Shown piece after piece: positions 58,501 through 64,000 of a stretch of DNA of 64,000 nucleotides (positions within the stretch are counted from its first letter, which is position 1; the number at the start of each line of letters is the position of its first letter). The notes beneath the pieces are model-generated. The model did no database searches. It saw only the letters and a list, made by a program, of their open reading frames with translations, and was not told the DNA's origin. The position numbers were made by a program, and so were the translations under genes. This DNA is from Pseudeuparius sepicola (Eukaryota; Arthropoda; Insecta; Coleoptera; Anthribidae): contig OY987308.1 in assembly GCA_963920635.1 (NCBI GenBank), positions 26,412,096-26,476,095 on the forward strand. Reading direction: 5' to 3'.

Positions 58501-59060
58501 AGAACTAATATAAATTATACACTTAGGGGAGCGTTAGATATACAGTTAACTTCGCCTTCAGGTATTATATTACGCGATTTTCCTTGTTTCAAAATAATGC
58601 CCAATATTTACATAAACCGCTATTTTAGGCACTACAGTTCAACTGTTGGCTCCAAGAAAATACGATACGAGCGATATGGGATTTAAAGATTGGTCATTTA
58701 TGTCGACAATGACATGGGGAGAACCTGCCGTAGGAATTTGGGAACTTATAATTTCAGATAATGTAGTGCCGAAAATATGTATGTTTGGATGGTTTTATTT
58801 TTATTTTTTTGTAGAGGGGACCCGAAGGAAATGTTGGAAACATCGGGGAAACGATGTTAGTTTTACACGGTACGAAAACATTGCCGGAACATATGAAATT
58901 CGGGCCGAGAAGTTACAACGAAAATTACAACAGAATTTACAGCAGGAAGTTTGAAAAATTGCCAAACGAATTGTATTACTACAACATTTTGAATAGGGAA
59001 AATAGTGATGGTGACGAACATCTGAAATTGTATAAGGAATATCTAAAGGAAATGATGTAA
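34541..59060 (+). CDS. Neuroendocrine convertase 1 (PC1/3)-like proprotein convertase
   Basis: Thirteen coding exons join in frame: 34,541-34,699; 54,861-54,968; 55,020-55,208; 55,263-55,409; 55,464-55,629; 55,777-55,949; 57,644-57,755; 57,809-57,909; 57,964-58,064; 58,116-58,334; 58,395-58,561; 58,629-58,762; 58,815-59,060. The product is about 673 residues: signal peptide, prodomain ([15 protein letters not shown]; cleavage at RQKR 127-130), S8/kexin domain with D187, H228, N329 and S402 spaced exactly as in furin, then a P domain. The oxyanion residue is Asn, not Asp, which excludes PC2. [18 protein letters not shown] and LHGT..PEHMK are PC1/3-like, not furin-like. There is no transmembrane or Cys-rich furin tail; it ends in a short amphipathic helix. 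It would cleave peptide precursors at dibasic sites in secretory granules. The P-domain RRGDL motif is altered (LRGALD). Exon 12's GTAGTG donor is weak. Confidence 0.9.
34700..36880. other. PC1/3 intron 1, left part
   Basis: AT-rich intron. Apart from a hairpin at 35,466-35,678 no gene is seen. Poly-AT stretches dominate 36,100-36,500, and GGTACCTA repeats occur around 36,525-36,550. Confidence 0.5.
35466..35678. mobile_element. Foldback MITE built of AAGTCGGA-type iterations
   Basis: ACACCATTATTTTATTTTTA and TTGAACTCGAA at the left are inverted at the right end (about 35,648-35,678). Between them, short units such as AAGTCGGAATTTCGACTTT recur in both orientations, so almost the whole 210 bp can fold. 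Confidence 0.8.
36900..37250 (+). promoter_or_regulatory. CpG-rich 5' region of hnRNP gene 1
   Basis: GC and CpG content rise sharply just before the ATG at 37,251, with several CGGTCGGTGACG-like segments. Likely promoter and 5' untranslated region. No TATA box is visible. Confidence 0.55.
37251..39476 (+). CDS. Squid-like hnRNP A/B protein, paralogue 1
   Basis: Exons 37,251-37,778, 38,727-38,967 and 39,373-39,476 join to 290 residues. Two RRMs lie at about 27-100 and 107-180. RRM1 has RNP2 LFVAGL (usually LFVGGL) and RNP1 [11 protein letters not shown]2 has VFVGGI and RTFCFVTF. Exon 2 resumes with MVDVKRATP and leads into a Gly/Tyr-rich tail (GGYGGG repeats) and a basic end [14 protein letters not shown]. 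The order RRM-RRM-GY-rich-RGR..PY matches Drosophila Squid and vertebrate hnRNP A/B/D, nuclear proteins in splicing and mRNA localisation. AATAAA signals follow at 39,623 and 39,644. The gene lies wholly within PC1/3 intron 1, on the same strand. Confidence 0.92.
38217..38690 (+). repeat. Degenerate minisatellite in hnRNP gene 1 intron 1
   Basis: About eight to ten imperfect units of roughly 45-60 bp. Each carries versions of AACTTTGACA, TATAGTCAAAGC and TAGACTC. Strongly diverged, no coding content. Confidence 0.75.
40040..43169 (-). CDS. Squid-like hnRNP A/B protein, paralogue 2
   Basis: On the minus strand, exons 43,169-43,042, 42,977-42,550, 40,633-40,358 and 40,089-40,040 join to 293 residues. 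RRM1 has KLFVGGL (RNP2) and KGFAFVVF (RNP1). RRM2 has KIFVGGI and KAFCFITF, followed by [11 protein letters not shown]. Exon 3 encodes almost only Gly, Tyr, Arg and Ser. The tiny last exon encodes [18 protein letters not shown] 43,169 is preferred because it is the first ATG; the frame remains open to an AG acceptor at about 43,203, so an upstream untranslated exon is likely. Convergent with paralogue 1: its AATAAA (TTTATT on plus) at about 39,732 lies about 85 bp from that gene's signal. Predicted nuclear RNA-binding protein. Confidence 0.9.
40713..40930. mobile_element. Inverted-repeat insert with a perfect central palindrome
   Basis: GGACCATAGGCGT (about 40,709) and GCACGCCTATGGTCC (about 40,911) form inverted ends. 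Inside, 40,836-40,872 is a 37-bp perfect palindrome on ATTTCATTAATCATTATA. In the last intron region of paralogue 2. Confidence 0.6.
41056..41306. mobile_element. MITE in hnRNP paralogue 2 intron
   Basis: GCGTGGTGATTCAACATTT at the left and its inverse AAATGTTGAATCACCACG at the right. The inner AATCTAAGTAATTACTCA block is inverted too. About 250 bp, no coding frame. Confidence 0.8.
41310..42540. other. Intron of hnRNP paralogue 2, no further features
   Basis: AT-rich intron sequence. No conserved frame on either strand. Confidence 0.5.
43260..43760 (-). promoter_or_regulatory. CpG-rich region upstream of hnRNP paralogue 2
   Basis: GC-rich, CpG-dense block directly upstream of the minus-strand gene. 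Probably promoter and 5' untranslated sequence. The open frames on both strands follow from composition. Confidence 0.5.
43765..45050. other. Between hnRNP paralogues 2 and 3
   Basis: AT-rich. GC rises only near 44,815-45,050, the 3' flank of the intronless paralogue. No gene seen; the frames here are short and unrelated to known families. Confidence 0.5.
45080..45841 (-). CDS. Squid-like hnRNP A/B protein, intronless paralogue 3
   Basis: One uninterrupted frame of 253 residues with ATG at 45,841 and TGA at 45,080. RRM1 (about 22-95) has KLFVGGL and [11 protein letters not shown]2 (about 105-178) has KIFVGGV and KPFCFVTF, followed by [11 protein letters not shown]. The tail is Gly/Tyr/Trp-rich and ends [14 protein letters not shown], the same HQPY end as Drosophila Squid. 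Introns present in paralogues 1 and 2 are missing, so this copy probably arose by retroposition, or lost its introns. It keeps an intact frame, very GC-rich codons and a CpG-rich upstream region, so it looks functional. Confidence 0.92.
   Translation of the reverse strand: METDQENTNGDQQERKVAEDNRKLFVGGLDLETTEQQIRDHFGKYGEIQSVALKTNPQTGRSKGFAFVVFGGEDGANQALADTDNHTINGKAVDVKKAKARPGKIFVGGVALETTDAEIRDHFSQFGAVTAVDMPFDKTKNQRKPFCFVTFESELVVRDLLKTPKQTIGGKSVDVKRANQDQRQGGGRGGYGGGGGGGWGAPNWGYDNYGGYGGGGGWGGGYGGGYTDFGNGGGGFKAARGRGRGRGGRHQPY
45850..46080 (-). promoter_or_regulatory. CpG-rich upstream region of hnRNP paralogue 3
   Basis: GC-rich block of about 200 bp immediately upstream of the ATG, giving way to AT-rich intron. 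Probable promoter and 5' untranslated region. Confidence 0.45.
46362..47072. mobile_element. Foldback transposon, about 710 bp, with 210-bp arms
   Basis: CAGGGTGACCCATTTCAAAT at the left is inverted at the right end. The arms match for more than 200 bp, including GGCACAAAATTTCAAAGCCG and TATCTAAAAACTGACAATG. The central 280 bp is unique and AT-rich. No transposase. The ACAGGGTG start is shared with other inserts here (34,276; 59,175; 59,506). Confidence 0.88.
47075..49670. other. PC1/3 intron 1, no gene seen
   Basis: AT-rich. A GC-rich island at 48,115-48,355 ends in a G10 run and resembles a transposon-derived patch. Otherwise there is nothing I can assign. Confidence 0.5.
49676..50400. mobile_element. 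Foldback element with about 200-bp arms
   Basis: CTCTACTAAAATATTTAGTT at 49,676 is inverted at about 50,380-50,400. The arms continue through TTCAAAAGAAATTGATATTT to ATTCTGTTATG. A 300-bp unique centre separates them. No coding content. Confidence 0.85.
50690..51070. other. GC-rich island in PC1/3 intron 1
   Basis: CpG-rich block in AT-rich intron. Minus-strand frames of up to 99 codons match nothing known. It could be an alternative promoter, a first exon or a transposon fragment. Confidence 0.35.
51090..51800 (+). repeat. Degenerate tandem repeat, about 130-145 bp
   Basis: Units share AAAAATATTAACTG near the start and AAATTAAACATTT near the middle. The last three (51,400-51,800) also share GGTCAACTGTCA(C/T)TTGTCATT and are clearly homologous; those before 51,400 are much weaker. 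Confidence 0.7.
52380..52575. other. CpG-rich patch with short inverted segments
   Basis: Contains CGATTTTCCGGTAGGGAAAATCG and GCGACGCCTGACGTCGC, both near-palindromes. No gene is seen on either strand. May be regulatory or from a transposon. Confidence 0.35.
52800..54080. repeat. Dispersed repeat, copy 1, split by a foldback insertion
   Basis: 52,800-53,020 and 53,901-54,080 together match 62,985-63,440. Shared landmarks are CAGGCAAAAAATTATAAGGC, CCTTGATAATACAGCAATT and CGCCTATGCCACTTTGG on one side, and GTGTCAAAACTT and CATAGAGCTTTG on the other. The 879 bp between are absent from the other copy. Part of it also occurs inverted at 61,190-61,330. Confidence 0.8.
53022..53900. mobile_element. 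Foldback element inserted in a dispersed repeat (879 bp)
   Basis: Begins CAGTGACAGATTTTCCTTAC and ends with its near-inverse. The arms reach about 400 bp each and meet near 53,460. No transposase. Comparison with the empty copy at 63,240 confirms it is an insertion, but no clean target duplication is visible. Superfamily unknown. Confidence 0.87.
54080..54850. other. End of PC1/3 intron 1
   Basis: AT-rich intron with no gene. Ends in a pyrimidine-rich stretch and TTATTTGCAG at the exon 2 acceptor. Confidence 0.5.
55681..55754 (+). tRNA. tRNA-Ile(AAT)
   Basis: A 74-nt cloverleaf. Acceptor GGCCCAT pairs with ATGGGCC, with A as discriminator. The D arm is GCTC..GAGC. The anticodon stem TCGTG/CGCGA encloses CTAATAA (anticodon AAT). 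The T arm GCGGG-TTCGATC-CCCCC has one C-C mismatch. A T11 run just downstream is a normal Pol III stop. It lies in PC1/3 intron 5 on the same strand. The A- and B-box regions look intact. Confidence 0.95.
55990..56965. mobile_element. Transposon remnant with 140-bp inverted ends in PC1/3 intron 6
   Basis: 55,990-56,130 (TTTTTAAAAGCAAGCTTTTA ... ACAACTGTATATGA) is inverted at 56,820-56,965. Inside is a promoter-like block: TATATAAG at 56,423-56,430, a GC-rich start region and a GTAAGTGAG donor at 56,539. A 75-residue frame follows from 56,619 ([20 protein letters not shown]), resembling the basic start of transposase-derived proteins. 56,125-56,180 holds G and C runs. Probably a non-autonomous derivative. 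The transposase family cannot be fixed. Confidence 0.7.
56970..57300 (+). repeat. Three direct repeats of about 120 bp in PC1/3 intron 6
   Basis: CTACTCTTCAAG(T/C)CCTTT begins units at about 56,974, 57,089 and 57,211. Each unit contains CCCATATTAAG and, later, GGCGGCCAT or GACGGCCAT followed by TTGAAT. Confidence 0.85.
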
Positions 59061-59085
59061 AAAATATTATATATGGCGTGACATC

Positions 59086-59091
59086 AATAAA
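59086..59091 (+). terminator. PC1/3 polyadenylation signal
   Basis: AATAAA 25 bp after the PC1/3 stop codon. The 3' untranslated region is therefore very short if this site is used. Confidence 0.7.
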
Positions 59092-59261
59092 TGCATACGA
59101 TAACGAAAAAATAATATACACTTTATTGTAGTAGTACCTCAAAAAACATCACACATTAGATAATTAAAATATATACAGGGCGTTTGAGGAAAAACTAGTA
59201 TTATAGAACGCAAAAAAATTCGAATTTTTCCTAGTAAACATAAAGTAAAAAACTTAACACC

Positions 59262-59512
59262 CTGTATATTTTTGCGTTTTTTGAAATCTACGCCTCTTTC
59301 CGATTATAACAATGTTTATATGTCATATGTTTGCTCCAACCATTTGGAAGATGATGAGCGATCTATTTTTTAAATTATAAGCAACCATGGAAAAATTTTA
59401 TAAAATTTAATTGCTCATATCTTCCAAACGGTTGCAGCAAACATATGACATATATATTATTATAATCGGGAAGGAGCGTAGATTTCAAAAAAGCAAAAAC
59501 ATACAGGGTGTT
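59262..59512. mobile_element. MITE with ACCCTGTAT ends, 250 bp
   Basis: ACCCTGTATATTTTTGC at the left and GCAAAAACATACAGGGT at the right. The arms match for about 100 bp, including CATATGTTTGCTCCAACC. A short unique loop lies between. Related ends occur at 59,175. Confidence 0.85.
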
Positions 59513-59514
59513 AT

Positions 59515-59940
59515 TATAATAAGAACATACACCCTATACTACATAATATAACCCCTGAAACTTTTTTATTTGACGCTCAATAATTGTTTTCCCGAGTGCA
59601 GATTTGGAAAGAAATATTATTTTTTTCCGTATATTTTGAGAGATATGACCACAAATTTAATAAAAAAAAAAGTTTTCACGTTAAGATCAAAAACGATAAT
59701 AAAAATCAAATTATTTCTTGAAGCTCTAGCTGACATAGAATTGTCGCTACACCCTGTAGAACGTTGGGACCAAAGCTTGTAAAGCAATTCCTTTCTGATA
59801 AATTGGACCATCGATTAGGATATACAGGGCGAGTCAGTTTCTTGCATCAGGGCTACAAAAATCGACTCGCCCTGCAGACTATAGGACTTTTATAGGGATA
59901 TGCATTTTTTACAGGACGACAAGGACGATATCTGGGGACT
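59515..59940. other. Intergenic between convergent genes
   Basis: No gene. A small hairpin at 59,825-59,876 pairs CAGGGCGAGTCAG with CGACTCGCCCTG around a 25-bp loop, another short foldback insert. Confidence 0.6.
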
Positions 59941-59943
59941 TCT

Positions 59944-61017
59944 TTAGCTTATGTTGCAGCGGTGGCAGCCCCGCCCGCCGCCCTTCGCCCTGGCCTCGTT
60001 TTCGGCGTCGATCTTTCTTCGGACGGTGTCTGAAATGATTCCCGAAACATTTAAGGTTAAAAAAATTACGGCGAAATTTTTACCCGCCAAAGGTCGCTTG
60101 CCGACAGCCACTAGACTGTCGTACAATTCTTTTACCGGGTTCGCGTCTACGGGCAATCCGTAGGCCCAAATCAACATCATTCTGAAGCCGTGCTCCTTGT
60201 AACTTGACGGACCTGAAATATTATTGCGATTAAACACATAAAAAAAATTGTTATAAAATATATTAGTTACACATGAGTTATAAAAACAACTTCAGTGCCG
60301 AGGTACATATTATATTTTTTTTGAAATTGGAATCGGAAAAAATGTTTTATTAGGCAAAAAAATAATCATAAGGGATCACCCGTCCATGAACCGACCGCGC
60401 GCGGCGTTGCTTGCCTTTGACGATCGCTCTACCTAGGTCAAGTATGACGAGGCACGGCGCTTCCCAACAGAAACTCTAAACTGCCGCTTGTTGTGCAGCC
60501 TCCATGAAAAATAGATTCATATTCAAACCTACTAAAATATTTATACTGAAAGATTGCGCTGCTATAGGCAACAATTTAGCAATGTGTACGAAAAGTTAAA
60601 TGAGTCTTTATCGGCTGGGTTTTGAATATTTGTCTGACGTTTGATGTTTACATCTCGCCAAGGCCTACTTATCGAAAAAACTGTACAATAACGGGCTACT
60701 TCAGTGCCGACTTCTGATTTTTAGACGCTTCACTGCCGATTTCAAAAAAATATATCCACGTTATTTTTCCTGTATACATATTAACCGTTATACTGGTGTT
60801 CGATGGCCTTGACCTGGTCGTCTGTGAATGCCCAGTGGGCCGCCAAAGTTTTCCAATCGCCCGGCCCCAAATGTTTGTACGCCAGCTTGTAGAGGATCTC
60901 GCGCAGTCTCTCGCTGTCTCTGGGGGGGCACCGGGCCCCCTGGCCCGCGTCCCTGGAAGCCGACCGCCACCTGCGACCGCCCTTCGTCGCGCTCGACTGG
61001 CTGTCCCTTCGGTCTTC
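59944..61017 (-). CDS. Death-domain protein, C-terminal three exons (5' end outside window)
   Basis: On the minus strand, exons 61,017-60,786, 60,212-60,084 and 60,029-59,944 join in phase with GT-AG introns. The first visible exon starts in phase 0, so more coding sequence lies upstream. After a basic Ser/Gly-rich linker comes a death-domain-like helical region: LREILYKLAYKHLG, DWKTLAAHWAFTDDQVKAIEHQY, GPSSYKEHGFRMMLIWAYGL, KELYDSLVAVGK. A lysine/glutamate stretch follows and the protein ends CHRCNIS, a CaaX-like tail that could be prenylated. The domain looks most like ankyrin-repeat and death-domain (ANKDD1-type) proteins, but ankyrin repeats are not in view. Adaptor role in signalling is likely; identity uncertain. 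Confidence 0.7.
60220..60780. other. Intron of the death-domain gene
   Basis: AT-rich intron with a GC-richer patch at 60,370-60,500 that has no recognisable frame. Probably transposon-derived. Confidence 0.45.
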
Positions 61018-61189
61018 CTAGGAAAAAATCGCGATTTCCAAAAATCACTTTCTTTTTTATTTTTCTTTATTATACTCCTTTGAAAACGCATAATTTTCAT
61101 CTCTGTATTAGTGTTTGAATAAAGAATCTCAGGAAGGAGTCAAAGCTCTAAGTGTATTATAAAGTACGTGAGACGAAAATCAAACTTTT

Positions 61190-61335
61190 GAGGCCATGCA
61201 CCAAAGTGGCATAGGCTTTTGTGTAGGTATAACTACTTCTTCATAATTGGAAATTTAAAACTAGAATTGCTGTATTATCAAGGATTCCCAAACCTAAAGA
61301 CATAAAAGTGCTTCATAATTGCCTATTTTACATTA
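61190..61335 (-). repeat. Dispersed repeat, inverted partial copy
   Basis: Reverse-complement match to 52,840-52,970 and 63,050-63,190: GCACCAAAGTGGCATAGGC, GAATTGCTGTATTATCAAGG. Truncated on both sides. Confidence 0.8.
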
Positions 61336-61404
61336 TTACTAATACCTACCTAAATCACAAAAAATATAGGTTTTATTATTTGCTATGCGGCGGCTGCGAC
61401 GATC

Positions 61405-61580
61405 TTCAAATGTTGTGTAAACTAGGATATTAACAGAAATTAAATTAAACTCTGGTAAAAAAACGCCAAAAATAATTAAATAAAACAATAAATTAAAGGA
61501 ACTCTTGTGTAAACTAGGATATTTATTAAATATAAATAAAACTCTGGTAACAAAATGTCAAAAATAATTGAACAGGGCCG
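61405..61580 (+). repeat. Tandem duplication, about 90 bp
   Basis: GTGTAAACTAGGATATTAA and AAACTCTGGTAA(A/C)AAAA... CAAAAATAATTGAA occur twice in direct order, with small differences. Confidence 0.75.
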
Positions 61581-61787
61581 TATTAAAAGCTATAAATAAA
61601 GAATTTTCAGTGTGAATAGATGGGTGAAATTGGAGTCGCTAACACTTTTTTTTCATAATGTTCTAATTTGTAATTTCAACAGTAGATTTTAATGCGAAAA
61701 CAGTAGAGCAGTGGATTGGAGATGAAAACAGTAGATCTACTGTTAAAACAGTAGGTCTGGCAACACTGCCCACCTACAGTCTGCCAC

Positions 61788-62922
61788 GATACACTTACCC
61801 ACGGTATGTCACTAACGAATCCGAAAACAAGGCAACTATGCGCATCTACGTCAGTTGCGGTAAAATAATCAAAGATATGCATGGTGTTTAATGGTGGCTG
61901 CGGTTGTGTTTTACGATTTTTTATAGTTTACAGTAAAAAGTGTAAACAACTGACTGATCGTCAGTCCAGCTCGACAGTGCTTTGAAATAGGCCAAAAATG
62001 CCGGGATGTGCAGTCAGCGTATGTCCAAATAATAATAGAAACAGTAAGGGAACGGAAATTAAGTATTATAGATTCCCCAAGGACAACAACCTGGTAAGGA
62101 AACAGATTATTTATAGAACAGAGCATTAAAAATAGGGGACTAAACATAGTTTATGCCTGGTTTATACAGCAAATAAAATAGAATGTGCAATAAAAAATAT
62201 TAGCTTTGTTATGGTTAAAGGGAATCATTATTTGATCCCTATTTTACTCACTATTTATCATGTTGTTTTGTTTGTTGTTTAACTATAAACTAAGCATTAG
62301 TTGTGCAGGTTGTGCTTGTGTGCTTCAATTGCTAAATAAGGCTTTAATTGACATAAACCGACATAAACACTGGAAGGAAAAAGTTATAATTTTGGTAAGG
62401 CTTTGAATTTTATTTATCAATTTCTTTGCCTATAACAAGTCATCTGTAAAATACTTTTTTTAGATGGCGAGTTTGTATTGATAGAAGCCAAAACTTAGTT
62501 CAGGATTACCTTAATTACAATAAATGTATTAAAAAGATATACCCAAGGCCTTGGATATATTTTTTGTTTACCAATATACGGTCGTTTAAAAGAAAAATCC
62601 TGTTAATTTAACAGAGTATACATCAATTTTATTTGCATGCTGCATGCATACGATTAGCTAAAACGCAAAGAAAACAAATTATTTGTAAAATTATAATTAT
62701 CAAATTAAATGTGTTTTTATCAACAGAATATTCATTCATTTATCTAGTAATATAATCTACATATTTTTAACAACATTTATTTAAAAGAAAACGTTTAAAA
62801 TAAGCAAAAACCCATAAAAAAGTATCTATTGCTGTGTAAAACATGTGGAGCAATTTAAATTCTGATTCGCAACTGACGTCACAAGATGCGCAATGACATA
62901 CCGTGGGTAAGTGTATCGTGGT
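61788..62922 (+). mobile_element. THAP-encoding transposon remnant, about 1.1 kb
   Basis: A 28-bp perfect inverted pair (CCACGATACACTTACCCACG... at 61,787 and its inverse ending near 62,922) bounds the element. A second inverted block (GCGCATCT..CGTCAGTTGCG) lies just inside each end. The only coding exon seen is a THAP start at 61,998. The combination suggests a P-element-like or other THAP transposon that has lost most of its transposase. Flanks share only TCTG-like bases, so the target duplication is not resolved. Confidence 0.72.
61998..62093 (+). CDS. THAP zinc-finger first exon (partial)
   Basis: ATG begins MPGCAVSVCPNNNR and continues to YYRFPKDNNL, then a clean CTG|GTAAGG donor at 62,094. 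This is the N-terminal part of a THAP (C2CH) DNA-binding domain: first Cys pair C4 and C9, and the F-P-K-D block. No following exon with W, C, H and AVPTIF is found within the element, so the gene is truncated. Confidence 0.75.
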
Positions 62923-62984
62923 CTCTGCATAATATGGCGGGATGCCGTTTCCGTTTGTACACTGGCGCGCACCTTTGAGTTTTT

Positions 62985-63450
62985 CCGACAAACTAATCCA
63001 GGCAGAAATCCTAATTTTTCGTGAAATCAGTACTTACATCACAGGCAAAAAATTATAAGGCACGTTATTTATGTCTTTATAAGTTTAAGAATCCTTGATA
63101 ATACAGCAATTTTAAATTTAAATTTCTAATTATGAAGAAGTGGGTACTTACACTACACAAACGCCTATGCCACTTTGGCGCATGGCCTCAAAAGTTAATT
63201 TAAATTACAAAGTTACTTACCAATAGATTGTTGTCCTCAAACATTTTAGTTTTGGCGGTCAGGGTAGTGCCACAAGCCGCACAGCTAAGCATAATAACTC
63301 GAAAAAGTGTCTAAATACCACAGATATCAAAGTGTTGTGTCAAAACTTGGTTACTACTCAAGGCGATTTCCGTCTCACCTATTTTCTAATACGCATAGAG
63401 CTTTGGCTCCTTCCCGAGATTCTTTATTCAAAGTCGAATACCCGCATGCT
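62985..63450. repeat. Dispersed repeat, copy 2 (uninterrupted)
   Basis: Matches 52,800-53,020 plus 53,901-54,080 without the 879-bp insertion. On the minus strand about 63,215-63,291 reads MLSCAACGTTLTAKTKMF, EDNNLL and then GTAAGT, an exon-like piece with a Cys pair. It may be a decayed first exon of an element gene. Confidence 0.75.
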
Positions 63451-63739
63451 CTTAAGAGCCTACCTCCGGCCGATCCGGAGATACCAAGGAAAAAAAAACG
63501 AACTCGGAGTTTGGTCCTTACTAGAGGCCCTGTATGACACGAAAAGTGACAGTTATTCGTTTTAACAGAGGTTGGACAACAGATTTTGGCAGATCTAGTA
63601 ACACTGTTTTTATTATATTCTTATCTTGGCGGGTGCCAGTTTGTCAACAAAACTGTCGACAAATTATTGAGCGTGCTCATTTTCTTTTGCAAAAAGGAAT
63701 GTTAACAGTTAAAAGTGTCATCTTGTGTAATAAGAAACT

Positions 63740-63865
63740 GCAAGAATTCTGAGCAGGACGAATTTTTCATAACGCCCTTTCCAAAAAGCGCAGAAGGACG
63801 AGCACGATGGTGCAAATGAAATACCCTAACATGAGAGTTGGAAATGATACGAAAATTTGCGAGGT
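63740..63865 (+). pseudogene. Possible THAP-domain fragment, frameshifted
   Basis: One frame reads FFITPFPKSAEGRARWCK and then stops. Two bases along, another frame reads MKYPNMRVGNDTKICE, ending at a GTAAGT donor (about 63,863). The pair fits the middle of a THAP domain (FPK..W....N.KICS) across one frameshift. No first Cys pair is found upstream. Tentative. Confidence 0.4.
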
Positions 63866-64000
63866 AAGTAAAGTTAATTACATAAGTATCTCTAGTTCCT
63901 TTTTATTTTTTGTTTGATCTGTGATTTTAATCTGCAGAATAATTTTCTCAATCTGCATCAGCAACATAACATAAGATACCTAAATTAATACCTATTAAAT

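Overview
The window is nuclear DNA from an arthropod, most likely an insect. The evidence is multi-exon genes with GT-AG introns, AT-rich introns beside GC-rich exons, canonical AATAAA signals, an intron-nested tRNA, and many DNA transposons, MITEs and satellites. The genes are insect-type: MBF2-like, a Squid-type hnRNP cluster, an ACE-like protein, and a PC1/3 convertase, a family Drosophila lacks. The order cannot be fixed from the sequence. LAYOUT: 1-5.4 kb is a 148/149-bp satellite arranged as a 297-bp dimer with a further five-dimer periodicity. 5.44-19.5 kb is a giant, nearly symmetrical inverted repeat (two arms of about 7 kb, centre near 12,541, roughly 95% alike by eye) with no long conserved ORF. 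On its right it is bounded by about 450 bp of the same satellite in the opposite orientation, so satellite and arms together look like one very large foldback-type structure. Small spliced 'modules' (two short exons, GT donors, then AATAAA) sit next to the satellite in both arms, and related ones recur at 20.0-20.4 and 27.3-27.8 kb. 22.06-25.02 kb is a decayed piggyBac element with TTAA ends, split by a 5'-truncated jockey retrotransposon. It abuts a Harbinger-like MITE, and a second satellite with another MITE inside follows. 28.5-32.9 kb carries two plus-strand genes: an MBF2-family secreted protein and a membrane-anchored ACE homologue that has lost both zinc-binding histidines. 34.5-59.1 kb is one large plus-strand gene for a neuroendocrine convertase 1 (PC1/3)-like protease, with 13 coding exons and about 673 residues. 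Its roughly 20-kb first intron holds three Squid-like hnRNP A/B genes (one plus, two minus, one of them intronless). A tRNA-Ile(AAT) lies in a later intron. 59.9-61.0 kb holds the last three exons of a minus-strand death-domain gene ending in a CaaX-like tail. 61.8-62.9 kb is a short THAP-encoding transposon remnant with inverted termini, followed by repeats shared with 52.8-54.1 kb. HOW THE PARTS RELATE: PC1/3, the ACE-like protein and the MBF2-like protein are all secretory-pathway products, but nothing shows they work together. The hnRNP genes are a local paralogue family that probably arose by duplication, and possibly retroposition, inside the protease intron. Much of the remaining DNA is transposon-derived hairpins.
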